Assembly (NCBI GenBank): GCA_963714425.1
Contig: CAVQOI010000001.1
Span: 248,001 to 312,000, forward strand
Source of the DNA: DATCYX01 sp963714425
GTDB lineage: Bacteria; Chloroflexota; Anaerolineae; Anaerolineales; UBA4823
Direction of reading: 5' to 3'
DNA length: 64,000 nt
The translations under genes were made by a program, and so were the position numbers. A model generated the notes under the pieces. It was not told the DNA's origin, did not search any database, and worked only from the letters and a program-made list of their open reading frames with translations. Below, piece by piece: positions 46,384 to 54,181 of the stretch. Position 1 is the first letter of the stretch. Each line of letters starts with the position of its first letter.

Positions 46384-47480
46384 TTCAACCACTCCGTAAA
46401 AAAATCTACCACACGTTGAATGAACAGCTGATTAGCCTCGCCCTGGAAGGTATGTGCCTGCCCCTGATAGATAAAACACTCTACACGCTTGCCCAAGTCC
46501 TCCAGCCGCTGGCAGGTGTCCTGCGACCAGGCAACAGGCACATCTGGATCTTGTTCCCCGTGGTGGATGCTCACGGCAGCCTGGACGCGATCCAAAGCAT
46601 ATACCGGAGAAATCCGCATCAGGACCTCATCGGGAGTGCTGAGCTCATCCAGACCGCGCTGGCGGTCGGAGAAATACTCGTAAATACGCTCGTAATTTAA
46701 CCGCTCATCACCGCTCATTGCGCCATAAAGTACGGCTGCCCGCACATCCGGACTGACGGTAATCACTCGGGTGGTTATGCCACCGCCCATACTATGCCCC
46801 CACAAACCGATCGCATCTGGATTTGCATGCTCGAGTGGACCAGGTTGGCCTGCCTGTTGCTTGACCAGGGCGATCAGGTTGAGGACATCAATTGCCATTC
46901 CCACCCGAAAGCGATCGTCGCCATCATCGGAGGGGGCGTAGCCGCGCAGGTTTGGATGGATGACCAGAAAGCCATCCCGGGCAAGTGCGTCAGCGTAACC
47001 AGTGGTGTAGTCCAGTGTTGTGTAAATATCTGGATCGATGTAGCCATGCAAAGCGATCACAACCGGCAGGGGCTCCGCGTTCTCTGGGTCTCGCCTTGGG
47101 GTATTCATGAAGCCATAGATGGTGAGGTCGTCGCTCGGATAGGCAATCAAGGTGCGCGTGAAGTAGCTGTTTTCCGCCAGCGTATCTTCAATACGCAACT
47201 CCCCGCCACCAAATTCCCGCCGGACCAGATGATCAATCGTGTAAGGTTCAAAGGGGTCTGGAGTGGGCGAAATCGTGGGCGTTGAGGTTTGTGTGGGTAC
47301 GAGCGTGTGGGTGATCGATGGGATGCTCGTCACACGCACCTGCGGAGGAGCCAGCGTGGCAGGGAGAGTTACTGTGTCCTCAACCTGTATGGGTGTGGGC
47401 TGCGAACAGGCGACCATCAGGATGGCGAAGATGGAGCCAATAGCTATGTTAATGTGCTGAGTCCTTCTACCAGCCACCAT
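46380..47480 (-). CDS. alpha/beta hydrolase lipoprotein (S9/dienelactone hydrolase-like)
   Basis: This 366-residue exported hydrolase has a signal with lipobox MVAC near residue 25 and a Thr/Pro-rich linker (to about 75). The hydrolase domain has VVIALHGYIDPD near 140, the nucleophile elbow LWGHSMGGGITT near 224, the acid in HHGEQDPDVPV near 305, and the His in YQGQAHTFQGE near 342. It resembles secreted prolyl-oligopeptidase/dienelactone-hydrolase-type esterases. Its position between acyl-CoA dehydrogenase genes and fadN suggests release of an acid from an extracellular ester that the operon then degrades (inference). Confidence 0.87.
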   Translation of the reverse strand: MVAGRRTQHINIAIGSIFAILMVACSQPTPIQVEDTVTLPATLAPPQVRVTSIPSITHTLVPTQTSTPTISPTPDPFEPYTIDHLVRREFGGGELRIEDTLAENSYFTRTLIAYPSDDLTIYGFMNTPRRDPENAEPLPVVIALHGYIDPDIYTTLDYTTGYADALARDGFLVIHPNLRGYAPSDDGDDRFRVGMAIDVLNLIALVKQQAGQPGPLEHANPDAIGLWGHSMGGGITTRVITVSPDVRAAVLYGAMSGDERLNYERIYEYFSDRQRGLDELSTPDEVLMRISPVYALDRVQAAVSIHHGEQDPDVPVAWSQDTCQRLEDLGKRVECFIYQGQAHTFQGEANQLFIQRVVDFFTEWLK

Positions 47481-47534
47481 AATAATAATCCTCGTAGTTA
47501 GTTACCAGTAATATCCGTAATCGTGTGCTCAAGA

Positions 47535-48785
47535 TTAGCGGAGCTCGCGACCGCCATATCCCAACACGTTGCGGGCTACGATCAACCGGTTAATTTGGCC
47601 AGTACCCTCGTAAATATCGGTGATCTTGGCATCTCGGAACCACTTTTCAAGTAGAGAGTCGCGGCTGTAACCCAAGGGCCCCATAATCTCCACAGCTCTC
47701 TGGGTGATCTTGGTGACGACATCGCCTGCGCGCAGCTTGCTCATTGACGCTTCCAGGGGGTTGTGCTTGCGGTTGTCTGCCATCCAGACGGCTTTGATCA
47801 CCAGCAGCCAGGCAGAGCGCAGCATCACTTCCATGTCGATCACATCTCGCTCGATGCTGCTGAGCTTCTGGCGGGGAAGACCGTAGCGGATGGTTACCCC
47901 TTGTTGGGCGAGCATCTCTTTGAGCAGCTCTAAGGTAGCGCGAGCTACGCCAATGCCGGTCGCTGCGACCAGGGGACGGGTGGCATCGAAGGTCGCCATG
48001 GCGCCCTTGAATCCCTCGGTGGAGACCGCCTCTACCTCCGGGCTGCCAAGGATATTCTCAAACGGCACCCGGCAATCCTGCAGAACGATCGCGGCAGTAT
48101 CGCTGGCGCGGATGCCCAACTTGTGCTCCAGCTTGGTCACCTGGACCCCAGGTGCGTTTGACTCAACCACAAAGGAGCGCATGCCCGCACGACCGGCTTG
48201 AGGATCGATGGTTGCCCAGACAACCACGAACCCGTTGCTCTCACACAGTGATTTGTGCCCGGCGGTGACGAATATCTTCTCGCCATTGATCACCCATTCA
48301 TTCGTCGCACGGTCGAGGACGGCTGTGGCTCTAATAGCAGATGTGTCTGAGCCAGCTTGGGGCTCGGTCATTGCCATGGCGGCAAAGGTGGGTTTCTCCT
48401 CTTTGAAGCGCGCCAGGAATTTCTGCTTTTGTTCTGGTGTGCCGGCTGCTTCTACTGCGGCGGCGCCCAGCCCACCTCCGGGAGTTACCAAATACATGCC
48501 CACATCGCCCCAGGAAAGGATCTCGAGCATGAATGCCAGAGACTGGTAGCCAATTGGTGGGCGGTCTTTCCTGGGCTCATCCCCGTTCTTCTTGCTCTCA
48601 CGTGGCGCAAGCGAGCCCGCGCCGGTGGCACGCATCGCCAGATGCATAAAGTTGATGTAATCCCAAGGGATCTCATGTTCGTGCTCGTCGAAATAGCGCG
48701 AGACGGGGCGCATCATGTTCTCGGCGACGGTCTTTAGCGCTACGTTTGATTGCGCGATGGGTTTCGGGGCTTCAAAATCGATCAT
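47535..48785 (-). CDS. acyl-CoA dehydrogenase (with catalytic Glu)
   Basis: This FAD-dependent acyl-CoA dehydrogenase of 416 residues introduces the alpha-beta double bond in acyl-CoA. Landmarks are MTEPQAGSDTSAIRA near 142, the FAD/acyl region NEWVINGEKIFVTAG, the SIERDVIDMEVMLRSA helix and the C-terminal DIYEGTGQINRLIVAR, whose Glu is at the position of the catalytic base of medium-chain enzymes. The ATG at 48785 has AGGAGG 5 nt upstream; upstream residues in the open frame belong to the end of the neighbour. It lies 10 nt after a second dehydrogenase that lacks this Glu, so the two may form a heteromer. Confidence 0.93.
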   Translation of the reverse strand: MIDFEAPKPIAQSNVALKTVAENMMRPVSRYFDEHEHEIPWDYINFMHLAMRATGAGSLAPRESKKNGDEPRKDRPPIGYQSLAFMLEILSWGDVGMYLVTPGGGLGAAAVEAAGTPEQKQKFLARFKEEKPTFAAMAMTEPQAGSDTSAIRATAVLDRATNEWVINGEKIFVTAGHKSLCESNGFVVVWATIDPQAGRAGMRSFVVESNAPGVQVTKLEHKLGIRASDTAAIVLQDCRVPFENILGSPEVEAVSTEGFKGAMATFDATRPLVAATGIGVARATLELLKEMLAQQGVTIRYGLPRQKLSSIERDVIDMEVMLRSAWLLVIKAVWMADNRKHNPLEASMSKLRAGDVVTKITQRAVEIMGPLGYSRDSLLEKWFRDAKITDIYEGTGQINRLIVARNVLGYGGRELR

Positions 48786-48795
48786 TGGGTCCTCC

Positions 48796-49890
48796 TTATA
48801 CGATCGCCAGGCCGGTAAGCATGGCGATGCCGCGCCCGTTGCGCATCCACAGCTCGACCGGATGCTCGCGAATGTATCCATGCCCGCCCAGGATCTGCAC
48901 GGCACGGTCGGTAACCGTCATTGCCATATCCACGGCGCCGGTGTGCGCCAGGTAAGCGTGCCGGGCAGCGTCTTCGTGGCTACCGTCCAGCATCCAGGCT
49001 GCTTCCCAGGTCAACAGGCGGATGGCTTCGACTTCAGTCGCCATTTCGGCGATCATGAAGGCAATTGCCTGCTTCTGCGCCACCTTGACGCCAAACACAT
49101 CGCGATCCTTGGCGTAATCGCTGGCATATTCCAGGGCTGCTCGGGAGAGACCGACTGCCATGGCAGCCAGGGCGACTTGCGATGATGCTAGGATAGGCGC
49201 AAAATCGTGACCCTCGGGACCCCCCAGGCGGTTCTCGTGGGGGACATGCACGCCCCTGAGATTGAGCTTATACGTTGGTAAGGCTCGTATGCCCATTAAT
49301 TTATCCCGCTCGCCAATCTCAAGACCCGGTGTATCGGTTGGGACGATAAATCCCTGGGTAGAGCCGTCCAGGCGGGCATAGACGATCATCTCCCGGGCAT
49401 CTGCTGCGTAGGGAACGTATACCTTGTCACCGTTGAGCACATAGCTCCCGTTTTCGGAGGTCGCGTTGCAGCGTAGATCGTTCGGGTCGAAGTCATAGTA
49501 AGGCTCGACCAGTGCAGCGGTATAAGCCCTCCATTCTGCTTCAATAACTTCCGGTATGTACTTCTGTTTCTGCGCTTCGCTGCCGCTGAGCAGAATAGGT
49601 GTTGCGAAAAGCCCCGGCGCCAGAACAGCCATCGCTCCTGCCAGGTCACCCCAGGCAATCGTCTCGGCTGCCAGCGCTCCAGTTACTGCGGATCGCTCGC
49701 CGAAGCCGCCATAGGATTCGGGAATTGAGGCTTGCAAGTAGCCCAGCTCCCAGCCTTTCTCGATGATGGCTGGTGGAAAATGATCCTGCTCGTCGGCGTC
49801 GTGCGCGTTCGCGCGCAGGTCAGCCGAAGCGAAGCGGCTCATGGCATCCACGAGCATTTTTTGTTCTTCAGTTGGCTCAAATGAGAACAT
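48796..49890 (-). CDS. acyl-CoA dehydrogenase-like protein lacking the C-terminal Glu motif
   Basis: This 364-residue acyl-CoA dehydrogenase family member begins with FSFEPTEEQKMLVDAMSRFA. It contains VLNGDKVYVPYAADAREMIVYA and ends QILGGHGYIREHPVELWMRN followed by GRGIAMLTGLAIV and the stop. Where medium-chain enzymes have the YEGT catalytic loop it has no Glu and the chain ends. The MTEPxxGSD stretch is also altered (ALVEPYYDFDPNDLRC). It may use a different base, be inactive, or be the partner subunit of the adjacent dehydrogenase. The ATG at 49890 has AAGGAG 7 nt upstream. Confidence 0.9.
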   Translation of the reverse strand: MFSFEPTEEQKMLVDAMSRFASADLRANAHDADEQDHFPPAIIEKGWELGYLQASIPESYGGFGERSAVTGALAAETIAWGDLAGAMAVLAPGLFATPILLSGSEAQKQKYIPEVIEAEWRAYTAALVEPYYDFDPNDLRCNATSENGSYVLNGDKVYVPYAADAREMIVYARLDGSTQGFIVPTDTPGLEIGERDKLMGIRALPTYKLNLRGVHVPHENRLGGPEGHDFAPILASSQVALAAMAVGLSRAALEYASDYAKDRDVFGVKVAQKQAIAFMIAEMATEVEAIRLLTWEAAWMLDGSHEDAARHAYLAHTGAVDMAMTVTDRAVQILGGHGYIREHPVELWMRNGRGIAMLTGLAIV

Positions 49891-49953
49891 AGTCACACTC
49901 CTTATTGATCTCCTCACCCAGTCGGATGCTGAAATATTTCAGACTACCCCTCC

Positions 49954-51012
49954 CTAACTAGATTCCACGCGCTGGTATAGGATGGCGACAGGTGCGTGGT
50001 TGCTTTCAAGCTCATCCAGGTTGGCAATGCGGAGCATGCCGCGTTGAGCCAGGTACTCAATGTGCGCCCCGGTTTCCTCGAGTGCAAGCAGTACGTTATA
50101 GCCGTAGACTTCGCCAAACAATTCGTCTGAGACCTGGACGATCGTGCGAGGTTTTTCCAGTAAATTCAGCACGCTCTGCAAACGCTGTGAATGCATTGCG
50201 CGAAGAGCTTTTAAACGTGCAGGCAGGTCGGTGATCACTGCGCGGTGGCCTCCCAGTGTCAGGCGGGGGGTACCTGCCCATAACTCCAGTGTGTCAAGCG
50301 ATTTAAGGTAATGGTCGAGGCCAGTAGAAAGGGTCAGGCTCTCCGGAGATTGGTGCGGGCTGAGCCCATCCAGCACGTGATCGCCGCTCAGGAGCACATC
50401 GTGGAGGCGGATCACGACATGCCCAGCAGAGTGTCCGGGGACGTGCAGGAACTCAAATGGTCCTATATGCATGCCAGCGGCTTCATAAGTAAAATCAATG
50501 CGCACCGAGCTGTACAAGCTCTTGGGAAATTTGTAAAGATTTATCAATTCTTCGATGCGCCCGGCGGGCACTCCAGCCTCGGCAAGAAAGGTCTCCAGGA
50601 GGCGGGTGACGACCACCAGGCGTTCCTCGTAATTCGTCAGGATGCGCGAGTCGAGCTCGTGCACGCCTACCTGCGCCTGGGTGCGCGGTCTTACGTAGCT
50701 CAAACCGCCATAGTGATCGATGTGCCCGTGTGTGATGAAGACGTGTGTCAAATCAGCAAGGCTGATCGGGAATCCCAGGATATGAGATGCCTGCAGGAAA
50801 CCGTCTTCGAGGTGCTGATTGGAATCCCCAAATCCTGATCCAGTGTCAACCAATACGCGGTATGCCCCATGCAGGGGATCATCTACAAGGACCAAATAGG
50901 CATAGCCCCAAAGTATGGGGAAAGTCTGGAGGGGAATCTGGAAGATGCGCGCCCCGTCGCTTGTGTGGATTTGCCGCACGCTGCGCGGCGTTGTAGGAGC
51001 GAGATCTGTCAT
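49954..51012 (-). CDS. metallo-beta-lactamase-fold hydrolase
   Basis: This 352-residue MBL-fold enzyme has the metal-binding motif ITHGHIDHYGG near residue 93-103 (H-x-H-x-D-H), VPGHSAGHV near 190, LLSGDHVLDG near 210 and LGGHRAVI near 251. The C-terminal 70 residues resemble a winged-helix substrate domain (IVQVSDELFGEVYGYNVLLALEE contains the helix). It probably hydrolyses a thioester or ester. The gene overlaps the tetR stop as ATGA, so it belongs to the regulator's operon. A CoA-thioesterase role would fit the operon but is inference. Confidence 0.9.
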   Translation of the reverse strand: MTDLAPTTPRSVRQIHTSDGARIFQIPLQTFPILWGYAYLVLVDDPLHGAYRVLVDTGSGFGDSNQHLEDGFLQASHILGFPISLADLTHVFITHGHIDHYGGLSYVRPRTQAQVGVHELDSRILTNYEERLVVVTRLLETFLAEAGVPAGRIEELINLYKFPKSLYSSVRIDFTYEAAGMHIGPFEFLHVPGHSAGHVVIRLHDVLLSGDHVLDGLSPHQSPESLTLSTGLDHYLKSLDTLELWAGTPRLTLGGHRAVITDLPARLKALRAMHSQRLQSVLNLLEKPRTIVQVSDELFGEVYGYNVLLALEETGAHIEYLAQRGMLRIANLDELESNHAPVAILYQRVESS

Positions 51013-51584
51013 TGGGGCGTCTCGCGCATTAATAAACCTTGCAAAAGCAGATCAGCAAACTGTTCGGCTATCTGCGAGGGGGTGAGCGGACCTTCTGGGC
51101 GGTACCATGTGATCGTCCAGTTGAGCACTCCCAACAGGTAGCGCGATGCCAGTGCCGGGTCGGAACAGGAAAATATCCCTTCGTTGTAGCCTGATACGAT
51201 CAGATCGCGCCACACACGCTCGAAGCGATCGCGGCGCGGGATGTGACTGGCGTGATACTGGGGTTCCAATGAGCGGTGCTCCAACAGCAAGACGGCTGCC
51301 AGGTCGATATTCTCCAGCATCAATTGCAGGTAGACGCTCATCGCCTGGCGCAGCTTCTCGTCGGGGGAGAGTGATTGAGACTGCACACTTTCGATGTGCT
51401 CGATGAGCAAATCCAGCGCCCGGTCCAGCAGCGCCGATAATATGTCTTGTTTGGAGGAAACGTGATAGTAGAGGCTGGCTTTTTGTAAATTTACAGCTTT
51501 GGCGATATCCTGCATGGAGGCAGCGTGAAAGCCCTTCTCGCGGAAGATTTGCGCCGCCGCGTCCAGGATCTCATCGCGTGTCAT
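51009..51584 (-). CDS. TetR/AcrR family transcriptional regulator
   Basis: This 191-residue repressor has an N-terminal helix-turn-helix (DEILDAAAQIFREKGFHAAS, then MQDIAKAVNLQKASLYYHVS) and a C-terminal ligand-binding helical domain. It is predicted to bind an acyl-CoA or similar effector because it heads the fatty-acid degradation locus. The ATG at 51584 has AGGAGG 4 nt upstream. An 18-bp palindrome sits at the transcription start, indicating autoregulation. It overlaps the MBL-hydrolase gene by 4 nt, so the regulator and the operon are expressed together. Confidence 0.93.
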   Translation of the reverse strand: MTRDEILDAAAQIFREKGFHAASMQDIAKAVNLQKASLYYHVSSKQDILSALLDRALDLLIEHIESVQSQSLSPDEKLRQAMSVYLQLMLENIDLAAVLLLEHRSLEPQYHASHIPRRDRFERVWRDLIVSGYNEGIFSCSDPALASRYLLGVLNWTITWYRPEGPLTPSQIAEQFADLLLQGLLMRETPQ

Positions 51585-51601
51585 CAAGCCTCCTTGCTAA
51601 T

Positions 51602-51619
51602 CTACCGACCGTTCGGTAG
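51602..51619. promoter_or_regulatory. operator palindrome for the TetR regulator
   Basis: CTACCGA-CCGT-TCGGTAG has 7-bp perfect arms and lies across the predicted +1 and 18 nt before the tetR start codon. Binding here would block transcription. Confidence 0.8.
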
Positions 51620-51623
51620 TTAC

Positions 51624-51652
51624 AGCATAGCAAAAAAAAGACGGCTTGTCAA
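51624..51652 (-). promoter_or_regulatory. promoter of the tetR/fatty-acid degradation operon
   Basis: On the minus strand there is TTGACA (51647-51652), exactly 17 nt of spacer and TATGCT (51624-51629). The -35 overlaps the stop codon of the upstream methyltransferase gene. The predicted start near 51617 falls in the palindromic operator. Confidence 0.85.
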
Positions 51653-52218
51653 GACTTTCTCGCCACCAGGCTCGCCACTGCCTGCGGGTGTCCCTCCCGC
51701 GATTCGTCCCAGCCTTCGCGGTAAGCCAGGACCTCCAGGTGCGGGAACCCGTCCCGCAGCGCGCCTGGAGCCAGCAGGAACGCCGGGTCTCTATCGGGCT
51801 GCAGGCTCAGCATTTCCCGCGTGAGCGTCTCGAAAATGAGTATTCCCTCTGGGCGCAACGCATCCTCGTAGTGATGCCAGAGATCCGGCTGCAGGTAGTA
51901 AAAGTTCAGGATCACATCAAAGCGACAAACTGGTAGATAGAACCTGTCCAGATCGGCGATCACTGCCATAAGTGCGGGCTGGCTTATTTTGGCACGAGCC
52001 ACCGCCACGCTCGAGATATCGACGCCGATCACGCGCAGGCCGCGCTCAAGCATGAAAGCAGCATTGCCGCCCAGGCCCATAGCGACATCCAATGCCAGAC
52101 CTGTGGAGGGCAACCAGTGCGCCTGGTCGATTAAGAAAGGGCGCGGCTGGGTAAAGGTTGCATAGCGAGCATCTTGCGAATAACGCTCATTCCAACGCCG
52201 GGCGTCATCCAAAGGCAT
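51649..52218 (-). CDS. class I SAM-dependent methyltransferase
   Basis: This 189-residue protein has a Rossmann methyltransferase domain: LALDVAMGLGGNAAFMLERG near residue 40 (motif I, with DVAMGLGG instead of the usual DxGxGxG), VIGVDISSVAVARAK near 62, and VIADLDRFYLPVCRFDVIL near 84. The body resembles TehB/Methyltransf_25 proteins. Its start lies 2 nt after the histidine kinase stop, so it ends the signalling operon. No Shine-Dalgarno is evident. The substrate is unknown. Its stop codon overlaps the -35 of the tetR promoter. Confidence 0.85.
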   Translation of the reverse strand: MPLDDARRWNERYSQDARYATFTQPRPFLIDQAHWLPSTGLALDVAMGLGGNAAFMLERGLRVIGVDISSVAVARAKISQPALMAVIADLDRFYLPVCRFDVILNFYYLQPDLWHHYEDALRPEGILIFETLTREMLSLQPDRDPAFLLAPGALRDGFPHLEVLAYREGWDESREGHPQAVASLVARKS

Positions 52219-52220
52219 GT

Positions 52221-53411
52221 TTATTGGACTATGGGAAGATGAACTGTAAAGGTAGTGCCTTCGCCATCCTGGCTGCGCAGCTCGATAGTCCCCTGATGAG
52301 CCTGGACGATGCGCTTGCACAAGAACAATCCCAAGCCACTGCCCTGGGTGGATTGCTCGGTGTTCGGCACACGGTAAAATTTTTCGAAGATCATGGGTTG
52401 GTATTCTTGCGGGATGCCGACCCCATTATCACTAACCGCAATCGATGCCTCACCGTTGGAACTCTCCAGCGCCAGGTTGATCTTTCCCCCTGGGGGGGTG
52501 TATTTGATGGCGTTGCTCAACAGGTTGATTACGACCTGTTTCAGGCGGGCGCGATCCCCTTGGATCACTAACGGACTGTTTGCAATGGACGTCTCCAGGG
52601 CGAGATCTTTTTCTTGTACTTTCCCATGCATAACCTGGATGCAGTCCTGAATTACTTCCTGCAAATCAACCTGGCTGACCTGGTACGGCGAGCGACCCGA
52701 TTCAATGCGCGCCAGGTCCAGATAATTGGTTGCCATCTCTGAAAGTCGGTTGAGCTCGCGTTGCATGATCACAAAATAGTTCTCGCGTTTTTCGCTGCTC
52801 AATTTATTGGACTGGATCAAGTGGACGGCTGCACTCAGGGAAGTGAGCGGTGTGCGCAACTCGTGGACCAGCTCCGAGATCAGGTCGGACTGCTGGAAGA
52901 GTCGTGCATTTTCGATCGCAACGGCTGCCTGTGAACCCAATCCCAGAAGCAATGCCTGGTCCTGATCGGTGAACTTGCCATCCCGCTTATTGATGGCTTC
53001 GAGCACGCCGATGACTTTGTCTTTCGTGATGAGTGGGACGCCAAGCAGTGAATCGGTCTGAATATTGGTCGCCTTACCGATCTGCTTGAAGTGGCGCGGG
53101 TCTTGTTGCGCATTGTTAATGATCACGGGCTTGCGCTGTGTGACGATCCAGCCTGCGATGCTCGATTCGACCGGGACGGATAAACCCCGCATGAGCGGTG
53201 TTTCCAGGTTGGTCGACGATTGGAAGTGCAGTGTGCCGTTCGCTTCATCGGTGAGCAGAATGGATGCCGCCTCCGCATCACTCAGGTCAGCTGCAGCCTG
53301 TACAATCCGGTCAAGTAGCGCTTCCAAATCCAGGGTGGATGCCAGATCATTGGAGATCTCTATCAGCTTTTGGTAGCGGGTCAACAGGTTATAGGCTTGC
53401 GGTTCAGTCAC
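52221..53411 (-). CDS. soluble GAF sensor histidine kinase
   Basis: This 396-residue cytoplasmic kinase has a GAF domain (about 25-165, with SILLTDEANGTLHFQSSTN and LLGVPLITKDKVIGVLEAIN). HisKA has the phospho-acceptor His in LVHELRTPLTSL near 185. HATPase_c has NLLSNAIKYTPPGG, DNGVGIPQEY and GSGLGLFLCKRIV. There are no membrane segments. I chose the GTG at 53411, which overlaps the Sir2 stop by 8 nt and has AGAGAGG upstream. It sits in one operon with a receiver-ATPase protein, its possible phosphorylation partner. Confidence 0.9.
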   Translation of the reverse strand: MTEPQAYNLLTRYQKLIEISNDLASTLDLEALLDRIVQAAADLSDAEAASILLTDEANGTLHFQSSTNLETPLMRGLSVPVESSIAGWIVTQRKPVIINNAQQDPRHFKQIGKATNIQTDSLLGVPLITKDKVIGVLEAINKRDGKFTDQDQALLLGLGSQAAVAIENARLFQQSDLISELVHELRTPLTSLSAAVHLIQSNKLSSEKRENYFVIMQRELNRLSEMATNYLDLARIESGRSPYQVSQVDLQEVIQDCIQVMHGKVQEKDLALETSIANSPLVIQGDRARLKQVVINLLSNAIKYTPPGGKINLALESSNGEASIAVSDNGVGIPQEYQPMIFEKFYRVPNTEQSTQGSGLGLFLCKRIVQAHQGTIELRSQDGEGTTFTVHLPIVQ

Positions 53412-54180
53412 CCAAAACCTCTCTGGCAATCTGCGGAATGATTATAGCTACGTCCTCATTGAAAACTACGTCAGCTCGCACGTCGAGATAGGTAGCCGTG
53501 TTGTTGATGATAATCAAATGTGCGCCGCTCTCCACCGCGCGCATTGGAAGGCTTGCAACTGGCAAGACTTCGAGTGACGAACCAGCTACGATCATGAGAT
53601 CGCAACCCCTGCTGGCTTCGACAGCTTGGAGCCAGGGGGCGTGGGGGAGCTGCTCTCCGAACAGGACAACGTCAGGCTTGAGCACATTCGTACAACGTGG
53701 GCAAACCGGAATGGTCCCATCTTGGATGAACGCTTGTGAATACTGCTCGGCAGATACCTGCTGGAAACAACCGCCACATGTCATTGTCTCCATTGATCCG
53801 TGAACCTCCAGCACGTTCTGAGAACCAGCGCGCTGGTGCAAGCGGTCGATGTTTTGCGTAATGATCGTATGTATTCTTCCACTTTTCTCAAGTCGCGCCA
53901 GACCGATGTGCGCCGGATTAGGTTTGGCAGCATAGATGGTGTTCGCCAATGGGCGCAGCCAATCGTAGAATTGTTGGGGTTTGTAGCGGAATGCTGAGAG
54001 CGACGCCACCTCGAATGGGTCATAGCGTTCCCACAACCCCCCTTCATTGGACCGGAAATCGGGAATACCAGAAGGGGTTGAAACGCCAGCGCCAGTCAGG
54101 ACAACCGAATGATGGCTGGCATTAAGGATGTCAGCAGCGTATAGGATCCTTTCATGGATCCTTGTGGAGAGCTCAATCAT
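53404..54180 (-). CDS. Sir2 family NAD-dependent protein deacylase
   Basis: The sirtuin removes acyl groups from lysines using NAD. The 258-residue protein has TGAGVSTPSGIPDFR at 29-43 (NAD binding), TQNIDRLHQRAG at 108-119, the catalytic His127 in EVHGS and four zinc cysteines (C135, C138, C160, C163), followed by PDVVLFGEQLP. All key residues are present. It starts one base after the receiver-CpaE gene stop and overlaps the histidine kinase gene, which is an unusual setting for a sirtuin and suggests a link of protein acylation to signalling. Confidence 0.93.
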   Translation of the reverse strand: MIELSTRIHERILYAADILNASHHSVVLTGAGVSTPSGIPDFRSNEGGLWERYDPFEVASLSAFRYKPQQFYDWLRPLANTIYAAKPNPAHIGLARLEKSGRIHTIITQNIDRLHQRAGSQNVLEVHGSMETMTCGGCFQQVSAEQYSQAFIQDGTIPVCPRCTNVLKPDVVLFGEQLPHAPWLQAVEASRGCDLMIVAGSSLEVLPVASLPMRAVESGAHLIIINNTATYLDVRADVVFNEDVAIIIPQIAREVLGD

Positions 54181-54181
54181 G

